Assembly: GCA_013360825.1 (NCBI GenBank)
Contig: JABWAY010000133.1
Coordinates: 1-10,815 of the forward strand
Length of the DNA: 10,815 nucleotides
Origin: Candidatus Brocadiia bacterium
GTDB taxonomy: Bacteria; Planctomycetota; MHYJ01; WSZJ01
Reading direction: 5' to 3'
The notes beneath the pieces are model-generated. The model had not been told where the DNA came from. It worked only from the letters and a program-made list of their open reading frames with translations, and made no database searches. Positions 1 through 6,186 of this stretch are shown piece after piece; position 1 is the stretch's first letter; each line of letters starts with the position of its first letter. The position numbers and the translations under genes are program-made.

Positions 1-2
1 CG

Positions 3-224
3 GGGCGGCCCGCCGTCGCGTGCATCCCGGACAAGCGCGAGGCGTTCCCGAACGCGCGCGGGGGATCGCACTGGGTGGTGGTGCGCGGCGTCGAGGACGG
101 CGAGTTCCTCATCCACGACCCGGCGCCGTGGCGGCGCGCGACGCGGTGCCTCCCGGGGTACTGGGAGATCTGGGGCTGCAGCCTCCTGGTGATCGAGCCC
201 GCGGGAGCTCCGCCGGCGCTCTGA
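3..224 (+). CDS. C39-like cysteine peptidase, C-terminal part (partial)
   Basis: The gene enters from the left edge, so only its last 73 residues are visible, ending at the TGA at 222-224. This reading frame gives normal protein. The visible part has GRPAVACIPD (1-10), GGSHWVVVRGVEDGEF (20-35) and LIHDPAP (36-42). The order 'G-rP-V ... gsHWVVV-G ... inDP' is that of the second half of C39-like papain-fold peptidases (Peptidase_C39_2 type). In those proteins the His (here residue 23) and the following Asp (here 39) complete the catalytic triad begun by an upstream Cys that lies outside the window. Many members of this fold are peptidases or peptide/acyl-transfer enzymes, so the substrate cannot be named. 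A non-catalytic papain-fold protein is possible because the Cys cannot be checked. The thioesterase begins 97 bp downstream on the same strand. Confidence 0.6.
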   Translation, partial: GRPAVACIPDKREAFPNARGGSHWVVVRGVEDGEFLIHDPAPWRRATRCLPGYWEIWGCSLLVIEPAGAPPAL

Positions 225-321
225 ACTCCGCCTGCAGGGTGCCGGATCCGGCCGCTCCGGATAGGATGGCCCGCCGGACGCCGGAACCCCTCCGTCTCCC
301 TCCCTCAGGACCCGCGCACAC

Positions 322-735
322 ATGACCCCCCGCGATCCCGCCATCCGCGTCATCCTCCTCCCCCGGGACACCAACGGGCACGGCACGATCTTCGGCGGCG
401 TGATCCTCGCCCACATCGACCTGGCGGGAGCCGTCGCCGCACGCAAGTCCGGCGGCCGCCGCCTCGTCACCGTCGCCATGGACAAGATCGAATTCCCGGA
501 ACCGGTCTACGTCGGCGACGTCGTCTCCTTCTACGCCGAGACCGTCCGGGTCGGGCGGACCTCGCTCACCGTCCGCGTCGTCGTCGAGGCCGAGCGCGCC
601 AGCAACCCGAATGTCGTGGTCCGCGTCACCGAAGCGACGGTGGTGTACGTCTCCGTGGACGAGGGCGGGCGCCCGGTCCCGGTCTCGGCGGGGAAACGGG
701 GAGCCGCAAAGAAAACATCCGTGCGGAGCCGGTAG
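322..735 (+). CDS. yciA: YciA-like acyl-CoA thioesterase (hotdog fold)
   Basis: This 137-residue protein matches the YciA/BFIT-type hotdog acyl-CoA thioesterases, which hydrolyse acyl-CoA to free acid and CoA in the cytoplasm. Visible family marks are RDTNGHGTIFGG (15-26), with the catalytic Asp/Asn region and the IFGG turn; then HIDLAG (31-36), RLVTVAMDKIEF (47-58), PVYVGDVVSFYA (61-72) and VTEATVVYVSVD (102-113). The length is normal for the family (about 130-160 residues). The last 20 residues are basic (GKRGAAKKTSVRSR) and probably disordered. The ATG at 322 follows an AGGA at 307-310, a rather long 11-nt spacer, and the protein alignment starts within the first residues, so this start is favoured. 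The gene converges on cardiolipin synthase with 24 bp between the stop codons. Chain-length preference cannot be told from sequence. Confidence 0.88.
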   Translation: MTPRDPAIRVILLPRDTNGHGTIFGGVILAHIDLAGAVAARKSGGRRLVTVAMDKIEFPEPVYVGDVVSFYAETVRVGRTSLTVRVVVEAERASNPNVVVRVTEATVVYVSVDEGGRPVPVSAGKRGAAKKTSVRSR

Positions 736-738
736 AGC

Positions 739-757
739 CCCCGGCCGGCCCCCGGGG
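739..757. terminator. Possible bidirectional hairpin between convergent genes
   Basis: CCCCGG at 739-744 pairs with CCGGGG at 752-757 around a 7-nt loop. It fills most of the 24-bp gap between the thioesterase and cardiolipin synthase stop codons. There is no T-run on either side, and such GC stems arise easily in DNA this rich in GC, so the terminator call rests mainly on position. Confidence 0.25.
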
Positions 758-759
758 AA

Positions 760-2184
760 TCAGAGGTAGGGCGTGAACAGCTTCGCCATCCCGTCGCGGA
801 TCCTCACCAGCGTCGGACGGCTGTCCACATCCGCCAGCGACACGCGGCGCCCGGACCTCTCGAGCGCCGCCATCCTCTTCTCCAGGTCCCGCGCCAGCCC
901 GAGATCCCAGGTTTCCACGTTCATCTCGAAATTCAGCCGCAGGCTGCGCGGGTCGAGGTTCGCCGAGCCGAAGAACACCCAGCGGCCGTCCGCGACCGCG
1001 ACTTTCGAGTGATCGAACGGCCCGGGCGTGCGGATGATGCGGACCCCGTGAGCCAGCAGTTCCCAGAGAAACGCCTCCCCTGCCCAGGCGACCACACGAT
1101 GGTCCGTTTCCGCGGGAAGATAGATCCGGACATCGACGCCGCAGAGAGCCGCGGAGATCAGCGCGTGACGAAGCCCCGTCTCGGGAATGAGGTACGGCGT
1201 CATGATGTGGAGCGACGTCCGCGCCGCCTGGGCGGCCCCGAGCACGAACCAGTAGATGCGCTCGAGCGATGCGTCCGGACCGCTCGGCACGCATCGCGCC
1301 AGCATCCCCCCGCTTCGACCGAGCGCGGGGAACCACGCTTCGCCCCCCAGGGTCTCCCCTGCAGCGAATTTCCAGTCCTCGGCGAAGACACGGACGATCT
1401 GGGCGACGACCGGGCCGCGAAGCCGGAAGTGGACATCGCGGCAGCGGCCGGGACGCGCGGCATCCGCCATCAGGTGCCGCGCCGAGATGTTCATCCCGCC
1501 GCTGAAGGCGACGGTTCCGTCCGCGACGAGGATCTTCCGGTGATTGCGGAGATTGAGGTGCAGGAGGCGCGAGGGAATGAACCCGATCGGGGCGAAGGTC
1601 GCGACCCGGAGGTTGCGGCTCCGGAGGAGCCTCCCGAGGCTGGAGAAGGCTCCCGGCGCGCCCCAGGCGTCGAGAAGCAGCTTGACCCTGACGCCGCGTT
1701 CCGAGGCGGCCTGCAGAGCATCGGCAAACCGCCGCCCGATTTCGTCCGCGTCGAAGATGTAGGAGCAGAGCGCCACGGAACGGCGGGCCCCCGCGATCGC
1801 GTCGAGCATGATCGGGAACGCTTCTTCCCCGTTGAAGAGCGGCTCGACGGCGTTGCCGGCGCAGAGGGGTTCGGTGGAGACGCGGTCGCCGAGGCGTGAG
1901 AGGGGTTCGAGGTCGCCGACGAGGGCGGCGCGTTCGGCGGGGAGGCAGGCGGGCATGCCGGTCGGGGCGAGTTGGAGTTTTCTGCGGGCCTGGCGCTGGC
2001 TGCGGTTGACCCCGAGGACCAGGTAGGCGAGCGGGCCCACGATCGGCATGAGCCAGACGATGACCAGCCAGAGCGTTGCGGCGCGGGGTTCCCGGCGCCA
2101 CATGAGGGCGTGGCAGGAGGCGACCAGGCCGAGGACGATTTCGGCCGCGGAGAGGACGAGGAGCCAGAGCCGGAGATGATCCAC
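760..2184 (-). CDS. cls: Cardiolipin synthase (phospholipase D family)
   Basis: This 474-residue membrane enzyme joins two phosphatidylglycerols into cardiolipin and releases glycerol. Two N-terminal membrane segments (about 5-27 and 37-58, the PLDc_N region, with LMPIVGPLAYLVLG at 45-58) precede two phospholipase D domains. Both HKD motifs are intact: NHRKILVADG (H215, K217, D222) followed by FSGGMNIS, and DHSKVAVADG (H392, K394, D399) followed by FFGSANLDPRSL. The C-terminus, KLFTPYL, is also typical. Length agrees with E. coli ClsA (486 residues). The start is GTG at 2184. An in-frame TAG at 2197-2199 excludes any longer protein, and the next Met (28) would lose the first membrane segment. 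No good Shine-Dalgarno site is seen. It lies 78 bp after the rhodanese gene as the last gene of the leftward run. It could also have its own start, since a TAGACT hexamer lies 9 nt upstream of the GTG without a recognisable -35. Confidence 0.93.
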   Translation of the reverse strand: MDHLRLWLLVLSAAEIVLGLVASCHALMWRREPRAATLWLVIVWLMPIVGPLAYLVLGVNRSQRQARRKLQLAPTGMPACLPAERAALVGDLEPLSRLGDRVSTEPLCAGNAVEPLFNGEEAFPIMLDAIAGARRSVALCSYIFDADEIGRRFADALQAASERGVRVKLLLDAWGAPGAFSSLGRLLRSRNLRVATFAPIGFIPSRLLHLNLRNHRKILVADGTVAFSGGMNISARHLMADAARPGRCRDVHFRLRGPVVAQIVRVFAEDWKFAAGETLGGEAWFPALGRSGGMLARCVPSGPDASLERIYWFVLGAAQAARTSLHIMTPYLIPETGLRHALISAALCGVDVRIYLPAETDHRVVAWAGEAFLWELLAHGVRIIRTPGPFDHSKVAVADGRWVFFGSANLDPRSLRLNFEMNVETWDLGLARDLEKRMAALERSGRRVSLADVDSRPTLVRIRDGMAKLFTPYL

Positions 2185-2262
2185 CGTGCCGTGAGTCTAC
2201 CGCCGATGGGCGCCGGCGCGGCGGGCGGGCTTGCCTGCGGCGGCCGGGCACGGGGCCGCGGA

Positions 2263-2778
2263 CTACTCCCGCGCGCGCCGGCGTTCGTCCAGAAGCCGGC
2301 CCCAGTCGGCGTCGTACGGATGGACGCGGTCCGCGGTGCCCCTGCCGTCCACGAGCGGCCGCCCCTCGTTGGCCCACTGGAAAATCGAACCGTCGAGGTT
2401 CGCGACGTCGGTCCATCCCGCCGCCGCCAGCTTCGCAACAAGGGCGCTCGACCGGTACCCGACGGAGCAGTACGCCACGATCGGCGTGTCTTTCGGGATC
2501 CCCGCGAGGGCGTCCTCCCAGCGGGCGCCCGGGACGACGTTGCGCGCGCCCGCCAGCCGGCTCACCTCGAACTCGCGGGGTTCCCTCACATCCAGGAGCA
2601 GCGGCGGCTTCCGCGTCCCGTCCGCCATCCACGCCGCCAGGTCCGCGGTGGCGACCTGCCGGACGTCCGGATACCTGGCCTTCACCTGATCGCGCACCGT
2701 GGCGAGGTCCCGTTCGGCTCCGCCGCAGCCTCCGAGAAACGCCGCGGCGACGGCGGTCCACCGGCGGGGTGTCACCAT
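2263..2778 (-). CDS. Rhodanese-domain lipoprotein
   Basis: This 171-residue single-domain rhodanese (sulfurtransferase) appears to be exported. The N-terminus MVTPRRWTAVAAAFLGGC has a short basic start, a hydrophobic stretch and an LGGC lipobox (15-18), so it is probably a lipoprotein anchored through Cys18. The rhodanese domain covers about residues 40-142, with LLLDVREPREFEVSRLAGARN (first Asp at 63), the active-site loop CSVGYRS (104-110, catalytic Cys104) and LDGSIFQWANEGRPL (128-142). A loop of this size binds persulfide sulfur. Substrate and partner are unknown. The ATG at 2778 overlaps the end of the upstream phosphodiesterase by 7 bp (ATGGTGA), with GGGAAAG a few bases upstream, which indicates translational coupling. 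The frame stays open upstream into the neighbouring gene, but those residues are Arg/Gly-rich shadow sequence with no family resemblance. The residues after 143 form a short charged tail. Confidence 0.87.
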   Translation of the reverse strand: MVTPRRWTAVAAAFLGGCGGAERDLATVRDQVKARYPDVRQVATADLAAWMADGTRKPPLLLDVREPREFEVSRLAGARNVVPGARWEDALAGIPKDTPIVAYCSVGYRSSALVAKLAAAGWTDVANLDGSIFQWANEGRPLVDGRGTADRVHPYDADWGRLLDERRRARE

Positions 2779-3596
2779 GACGGCTTCTTTCCCGGCTCCC
2801 GCGGGGTCCCCGCGTCCCCCGGCCTGGACTTCATCAGGGCCTGGATCGACGCGCGCTCCGCATCCATCCGCAGCTCCTCCGGCGATCTCGGGCGGGGCGG
2901 GGCGGCGGGCGCCGCGAGATGCGCGAGCACCTGCCGGGCCATCCCGGGGTCGTCGGTGACGATCTCGTCCACGCCGAGGTGGAAGAGACGCCCGACGTCG
3001 GCCGCCGACTGCGCGGTCCACCCCAGGACCTGCAGCCCGTGGGAGCGCGCCTCCGCGACCAGGGATTCGGTGATGTAGGTGTGGCAGACATGGAGCGCGT
3101 CGGCGCCGGCGTCGAGCGCGAGTGCGGCGGGGCGGATCGGCGCGGCGCTGAAGAGCACGCCGGTCTGCAGTCCGGGCTCGACGGCTTTCGACTCCCGGAG
3201 GGCGCCGTGCCAGAAGCTGGAGATGCGCGCGCTGTCGAGGAGCCGGCGGGCGCGCAGGAGATCGACCGCGGGACGGAGGGCGGAGGGGTCCTTGACCTCG
3301 ACGTGCAGGAACGCCTTTCCCGCGGCGAGGTCGAGGACCTGGTCCATCGAGGGGACCCGCTCGCCTCCGTCGGTCCGGAGGCGCTGGATGTCCTCGAGCG
3401 TGACGTCGGCGACGCGTCCGACGCCGTTGGTGGTCCGGTCCAGGGTGGCGTCATGGATGACGGCGAGGCGGCCGTCCGCGGTGAGGTGGACGTCGAACTC
3501 CAGCGCCTGCGCGCCGAGCTCCAGCGCTTTCGCGAACGACGCGAGCGTGTTCTCAGGGGACCAGGCCGGTGCGCCGCGATGTCCCGCGAGACGCAT
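2772..3596 (-). CDS. ugpQ: Glycerophosphodiester phosphodiesterase
   Basis: This 274-residue TIM-barrel enzyme of the GDPD family hydrolyses glycerophosphodiesters, the deacylated phospholipids, to sn-glycerol-3-phosphate and an alcohol. The key residues are present: GHRGAPAWSPENT (5-17, catalytic His6), EFDVHLTADG (33-42, metal ligands E33 and D35), VIHDATLDRTTNG (46-58, catalytic His48), HVEVKD (98-103, E100 metal ligand), LGWTAQ (191-196) and IVTDDP (212-217). No signal peptide is present, so a cytoplasmic UgpQ-like role is more likely than periplasmic GlpQ. Residues from about 228 to the end are a Pro/Arg-rich tail beyond the usual barrel. The ATG at 3596 has a GGGAG site (3607-3611) at 10 nt, lying inside the last codons of fbp only 6 bp upstream. 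Its end overlaps the rhodanese start. The ugpQ symbol marks the family and is not a proven orthologue. Confidence 0.93.
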   Translation of the reverse strand: MRLAGHRGAPAWSPENTLASFAKALELGAQALEFDVHLTADGRLAVIHDATLDRTTNGVGRVADVTLEDIQRLRTDGGERVPSMDQVLDLAAGKAFLHVEVKDPSALRPAVDLLRARRLLDSARISSFWHGALRESKAVEPGLQTGVLFSAAPIRPAALALDAGADALHVCHTYITESLVAEARSHGLQVLGWTAQSAADVGRLFHLGVDEIVTDDPGMARQVLAHLAAPAAPPRPRSPEELRMDAERASIQALMKSRPGDAGTPREPGKKPSW

Positions 3597-3602
3597 CGGG
3601 GG

Positions 3603-4634
3603 TTATCTCCCGCCGTAGCGGCGGACGAAGTCGTCGTAGAGCTGCACATCGAGCTTCGCCCCCAGACAGAGCGGCGTCCGGTCGTGCAGCGTCCTGGGGA
3701 CGATGTCGAGAATCCGCTGGGTCCCGTCGCTGGCGGCGCCGCCGGCCTGCTCCGCGATGAAAGCGAGCGGCTGCGCCTCGTAGAGCAGGCGCAGTTTCCC
3801 CTGCGGCTTTTTCGGATCCTTGCGGTCGGCCGGGTACAGGAAGACGCCGCCATAGAGAAGATTGCGGTGGAAATCGGCGACCAGGCTCCCGATGTAGCGG
3901 GCCGAGTAGGGCCGGCCGGACGCCTTCTCCGGCGTCTTCAGGTGCTCGATGTACGCCCGGTCCGCTTCCCCCCAGTACGCCGCGTTCCCCTCGTTCGCGC
4001 TGTAGATCTTCCCGCGCTCCGGCGTGCGGATGTCCTCGTGCGAAAGGCAGAACTCGCCGATCGACGGATCGAGAGTAAACCCGCTGACGCCGCTCGCCGT
4101 GGAGTAGACGAGCATCGTGGACGGTCCGTAGATGACATACCCGGCGCAGACGATGTTGTTGCCGACCTGGAGGACGTCCTCGAGCGTCCCGGGGCCCGAC
4201 GTGCTCTTCCGCCGGTGCACGGAGAAGATCGTCCCGATGGAGACGTTGGCGTCGATGTTCGAGGAGCCGTCGAGCGGGTCGAAGCAGAGGACGTACCGGC
4301 CGTGCGGGTACTCCGGCGGGATCGGGATCAGCTCCGCCGACTCCTCGCTGGCCATGCAGCAGAGGTGGCCGCCGTGATCCATCGCCTTGTAGATCCGGTC
4401 CTGCGCGAACTCGTCGAGCTTCATGACGAGTTCGTCCTGCACGTTCTGGTGCCCCGCGTCGCCGAGGACCTCCGCGAGCCCCGCCTTGTTCACCTCGCGG
4501 GCAATCAGCTTCGCGGCGGTCATGAGGTCGAGAAGCATCAGGGTGAAATCCCCGGTCGCGGAGGGAAACCGGGCCTGCTGTTCAATCACATGACGCTGGA
4601 GGGTGACGAGCTTGTGCGGCATCGGCGTCGGCAT
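3603..4634 (-). CDS. fbp: Fructose-1,6-bisphosphatase, class I
   Basis: This 343-residue enzyme hydrolyses fructose-1,6-bisphosphate to fructose-6-phosphate and phosphate, the committing step of gluconeogenesis (also used in the Calvin cycle). It is clearly class I: TGDFTLMLLDLMTAAKLIAR (27-46), ASEESAE (95-101, metal-binding Glu97 and Glu98), the signature FDPLDGSSN (118-126), RYIGSLVADFHRNLLYGG (246-263) and LLYEAQPLAFIAEQAGG (283-299, Glu286 metal ligand). Length matches the family (about 330-340 residues). The ATG at 4634 is given as the start, but Met5 (4622) is a real alternative. Neither has a Shine-Dalgarno site, and the promoter's -10 box ends only 6 nt before 4634. It is the first gene of the leftward operon, 6 bp ahead of the phosphodiesterase. 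Confidence 0.96.
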   Translation of the reverse strand: MPTPMPHKLVTLQRHVIEQQARFPSATGDFTLMLLDLMTAAKLIAREVNKAGLAEVLGDAGHQNVQDELVMKLDEFAQDRIYKAMDHGGHLCCMASEESAELIPIPPEYPHGRYVLCFDPLDGSSNIDANVSIGTIFSVHRRKSTSGPGTLEDVLQVGNNIVCAGYVIYGPSTMLVYSTASGVSGFTLDPSIGEFCLSHEDIRTPERGKIYSANEGNAAYWGEADRAYIEHLKTPEKASGRPYSARYIGSLVADFHRNLLYGGVFLYPADRKDPKKPQGKLRLLYEAQPLAFIAEQAGGAASDGTQRILDIVPRTLHDRTPLCLGAKLDVQLYDDFVRRYGGR

Positions 4635-4640
4635 GCGGCC

Positions 4641-4669
4641 ATGCTATGGCGGCGCCGGGGCGCGGTCAA
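4641..4669 (-). promoter_or_regulatory. Sigma70-like promoter of the fbp operon
   Basis: On the minus strand, TTGACC (4669-4664, 5 of 6 to TTGACA) is followed by a 17-nt spacer and TAGCAT (4646-4641, 4 of 6 to TATAAT). Six bases then separate the -10 box from the ATG at 4634. Transcription would be expected to begin about at that ATG, giving a leaderless mRNA, or a leader of about 12 nt if Met5 is the true start. The lack of any Shine-Dalgarno site at either ATG agrees with this. Spacing and sequence are seen directly; use as a promoter is inferred. Confidence 0.6.
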
Positions 4670-4682
4670 CGTGTGCAGGGCG

Positions 4683-4713
4683 CGGCCCGCCGGGGTCGCA
4701 CCCCGGCGGGCCG
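4683..4713 (-). terminator. Strong hairpin after the toroid-protein gene
   Basis: A perfect inverted repeat has a 13-bp stem (4683-4695 with 4701-4713) and a 5-nt loop, TCGCA. It begins 14 nt past the stop codon of the toroid-protein gene and lies upstream of the fbp promoter, where a terminator is expected. No T-run follows on the minus strand, so it would act as a hairpin-only terminator or an mRNA 3'-end stabiliser. Confidence 0.5.
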
Positions 4714-4727
4714 GTCTGCTCCCGTGG

Positions 4728-6002
4728 TCAGTCGTCCTGGCCGAACTTCGGTCCGCCCGGCTCGGGCTCCCCGTCCTCGACTTCCGCCCCCTCGCTCGGC
4801 CGGTGCCGGTAGTAGATCTCGAGCGTCATCACGTTGAGCGCCGTCACCGCGACCCGCCCCCCGGCGAATCCCCAGCGGTCCACCGCGGGGTTCCAGGACC
4901 CGCGAAGGCACCCCTCCCCGGCTTCCTGCGAATGGGTCAGGGCCGCCTTCAGCGCCCCGTTCGCCCCGCGATTCCAGTACTTGCTCGTCGGCCCCTTGCA
5001 GAGATACAGCCCCTGCGCCCAGCAGTACCAGTAGTACGCGTCGATCTTCTTTCCTGCCGCCACCGGCAGGTCCGAGACCAGCACCTTCGCCCCCGCCACG
5101 ATCGGCCGGGACTCCCGCGCCTCCCCCGCACGCAGGCGGATCACCATCCCCGCCGCCGTCATCGCCGGGTGCCCCTCCCACTCCTCGTTCTTCCCCGTCG
5201 TGATCACCTTCCCGTCGCCCCTCGCGTGGTACCCGACCAGGAACGTCCGCTCGTCCGTGCACGCCCGCACGAACGATCGCGCCCCGGTCAGCGCCGCGTC
5301 CACCTGCACACGGTCGCCGATTTCGCCCAGACGCGCCGCATGAAGCGCCTGGACGCACCAGGAGGTGACCGAAACGTCGTTGTCCCCGGCGCGACTCGTG
5401 TACCGCCAGGCGCCTCCCGGATTCCGCGCCGCCAGCAGAAACCCGATCCCCGCCTCCGCACTCCGTTTCCACTCCGCATCCCCCGTCAGGCCATAGTGCT
5501 CGCACATCGCCGCCGTCGCCATCGCATGCGAATACATCAGCCGGTTGCCCCCCCCGTCGAACTGCCCGCTCTGCCGCTGCGTCCCCGCCAGCCACGCCAG
5601 CCCCCGGCGCACATGCTCACCGACACGCACGGTCTCCCCGGTCACCGGGTCCTTCCACTCCCGCCGGGAATCGGAACCGTGCCCCGCGCCGGCGAAGGCG
5701 AGAAGCGCCAGCCCGGTCACGCCGACCGCGTGCTCCGGCTCGCCGCTCCCCGCGCACCCGCAGTCCCCTGCAGCGTCCGCGAACGTCTCCGGGTTCCAGC
5801 TGCCGCGCGGCGACTGGTGGCGCGCCAGCCAGGACAGCCCGTCCTGCACCGCAGCCTCCGTCGCCGCATCCCCGCCGCCCCGGGTCAGCATCTCCTCCCG
5901 GTCCCGGTTCCGGTGCGCATACGCCGGCAGCGGCTCCTCTCCCCACGCCGGAACCGCGCTCGCCGCCAGCGCCGCGATCCCCGCCCGCATCCACCCCTTC
6001 AT
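4728..6002 (-). CDS. Secreted alpha/alpha-toroid protein with prenyltransferase/squalene-oxidase-like repeats
   Basis: This 424-residue protein has a Sec-type signal (MKGWMRAGIAALAASAVPAWG, likely cut near residue 21). It resembles the secreted 'prenyltransferase/squalene oxidase repeat' proteins common in planctomycetes. Repeats of the type G-x-x-WL-x-x-x-Q-x-x-x-G-x-W/F recur: GLSWLARHQSPRGSWN (55-70), GLAWLAGTQRQSGQFDGG (134-151) and GIGFLLAARNPGGAWRYTSR (185-204); CLRGSWNPAVDRWGFAGGRV (365-384) looks like a related half-repeat. These suggest an alpha6/alpha6 barrel. GDNDVSVTSWCVQAL (206-220) occupies the place of the family's 'GDTSVTGW' helix. The class II cyclase DxDD acid motif is not seen, so terpene cyclisation should not be assumed and the function is unknown. 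The C-terminus (403-424) is acidic. The ATG at 6002 has a strong Shine-Dalgarno sequence, GGGGAGG, at 5 nt. It is divergent from the Tyr-rich secreted protein. Confidence 0.8.
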   Translation of the reverse strand: MKGWMRAGIAALAASAVPAWGEEPLPAYAHRNRDREEMLTRGGGDAATEAAVQDGLSWLARHQSPRGSWNPETFADAAGDCGCAGSGEPEHAVGVTGLALLAFAGAGHGSDSRREWKDPVTGETVRVGEHVRRGLAWLAGTQRQSGQFDGGGNRLMYSHAMATAAMCEHYGLTGDAEWKRSAEAGIGFLLAARNPGGAWRYTSRAGDNDVSVTSWCVQALHAARLGEIGDRVQVDAALTGARSFVRACTDERTFLVGYHARGDGKVITTGKNEEWEGHPAMTAAGMVIRLRAGEARESRPIVAGAKVLVSDLPVAAGKKIDAYYWYCWAQGLYLCKGPTSKYWNRGANGALKAALTHSQEAGEGCLRGSWNPAVDRWGFAGGRVAVTALNVMTLEIYYRHRPSEGAEVEDGEPEPGGPKFGQDD

Positions 6003-6091
6003 GGTGACCTCCCCTTCGTGAACCGGAGATGGAACACCCCCCGCCCCGTGCCAACGCGCCGCGCCGGCCGAAGTTCATCCATTCCGCTTTC

Positions 6092-6133
6092 GCCGGCCGG
6101 CCCTTCGCGATTTCGCCTTGATCGCGGCCGGCC
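6092..6133. promoter_or_regulatory. Dyad in the divergent intergenic region, candidate operator
   Basis: CGCGAT (6106-6111) and ATCGCG (6121-6126) form an inverted repeat around 9 nt. They are flanked by GGCCGG (6095-6100) and CCGGCC (6128-6133), which extends the symmetry. The right half overlaps the candidate -35 box of the rightward gene. GCCGGCC-type palindromes also occur at 6063-6069, 6092-6102 and 6126-6133, roughly 31-33 bp apart, about three helical turns. A regulator binding here could control both divergent genes. GC-rich background makes chance a serious alternative. Confidence 0.3.
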
Positions 6134-6146
6134 GGGGGACTACGCT
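6118..6146 (+). promoter_or_regulatory. Candidate promoter of the Tyr-rich secreted protein gene
   Basis: TTGATC (6118-6123) and TACGCT (6141-6146) are separated by exactly 17 nt. They match the sigma70 consensus at 4 of 6 and 3 of 6 positions. Transcription from about 6153 would give a leader of about 34 nt that includes the AGGAG site at 6174-6178. The match is moderate; the spacing and the position upstream of a gene with a good ribosome site support it. Confidence 0.38.
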
Positions 6147-6186
6147 GGAGCCAGTCCGGGGGGACGTCGTCACAGGAGACCTGTCC

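Noticed and set aside
241..267. 12-bp palindrome GCCGGATCCGGC followed by TAGGAT before the thioesterase gene, a possible operator and -10 box
   Set aside because: No -35 hexamer fits at 16-18 nt, and a GC-rich palindrome of this size is not surprising here; kept only as a weak hint.
20..325. Plus-strand frame at the left edge
   Set aside because: The frame beginning at base 3 gives a C39-like peptidase end with SHWVVV and HDP motifs, while this one gives only Arg/Gly-rich sequence.
626..2761. A 711-codon open frame on the minus strand overlapping cardiolipin synthase and the rhodanese gene
   Set aside because: It is a different frame of the same strand as two genes with intact catalytic motifs; its product is almost entirely Arg, Pro, Gly and Ala.
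4728..6002. Toroid protein as a squalene-hopene cyclase
   Set aside because: It has an export signal, is shorter than hopene cyclases (about 630 residues) and lacks the DxDD motif.
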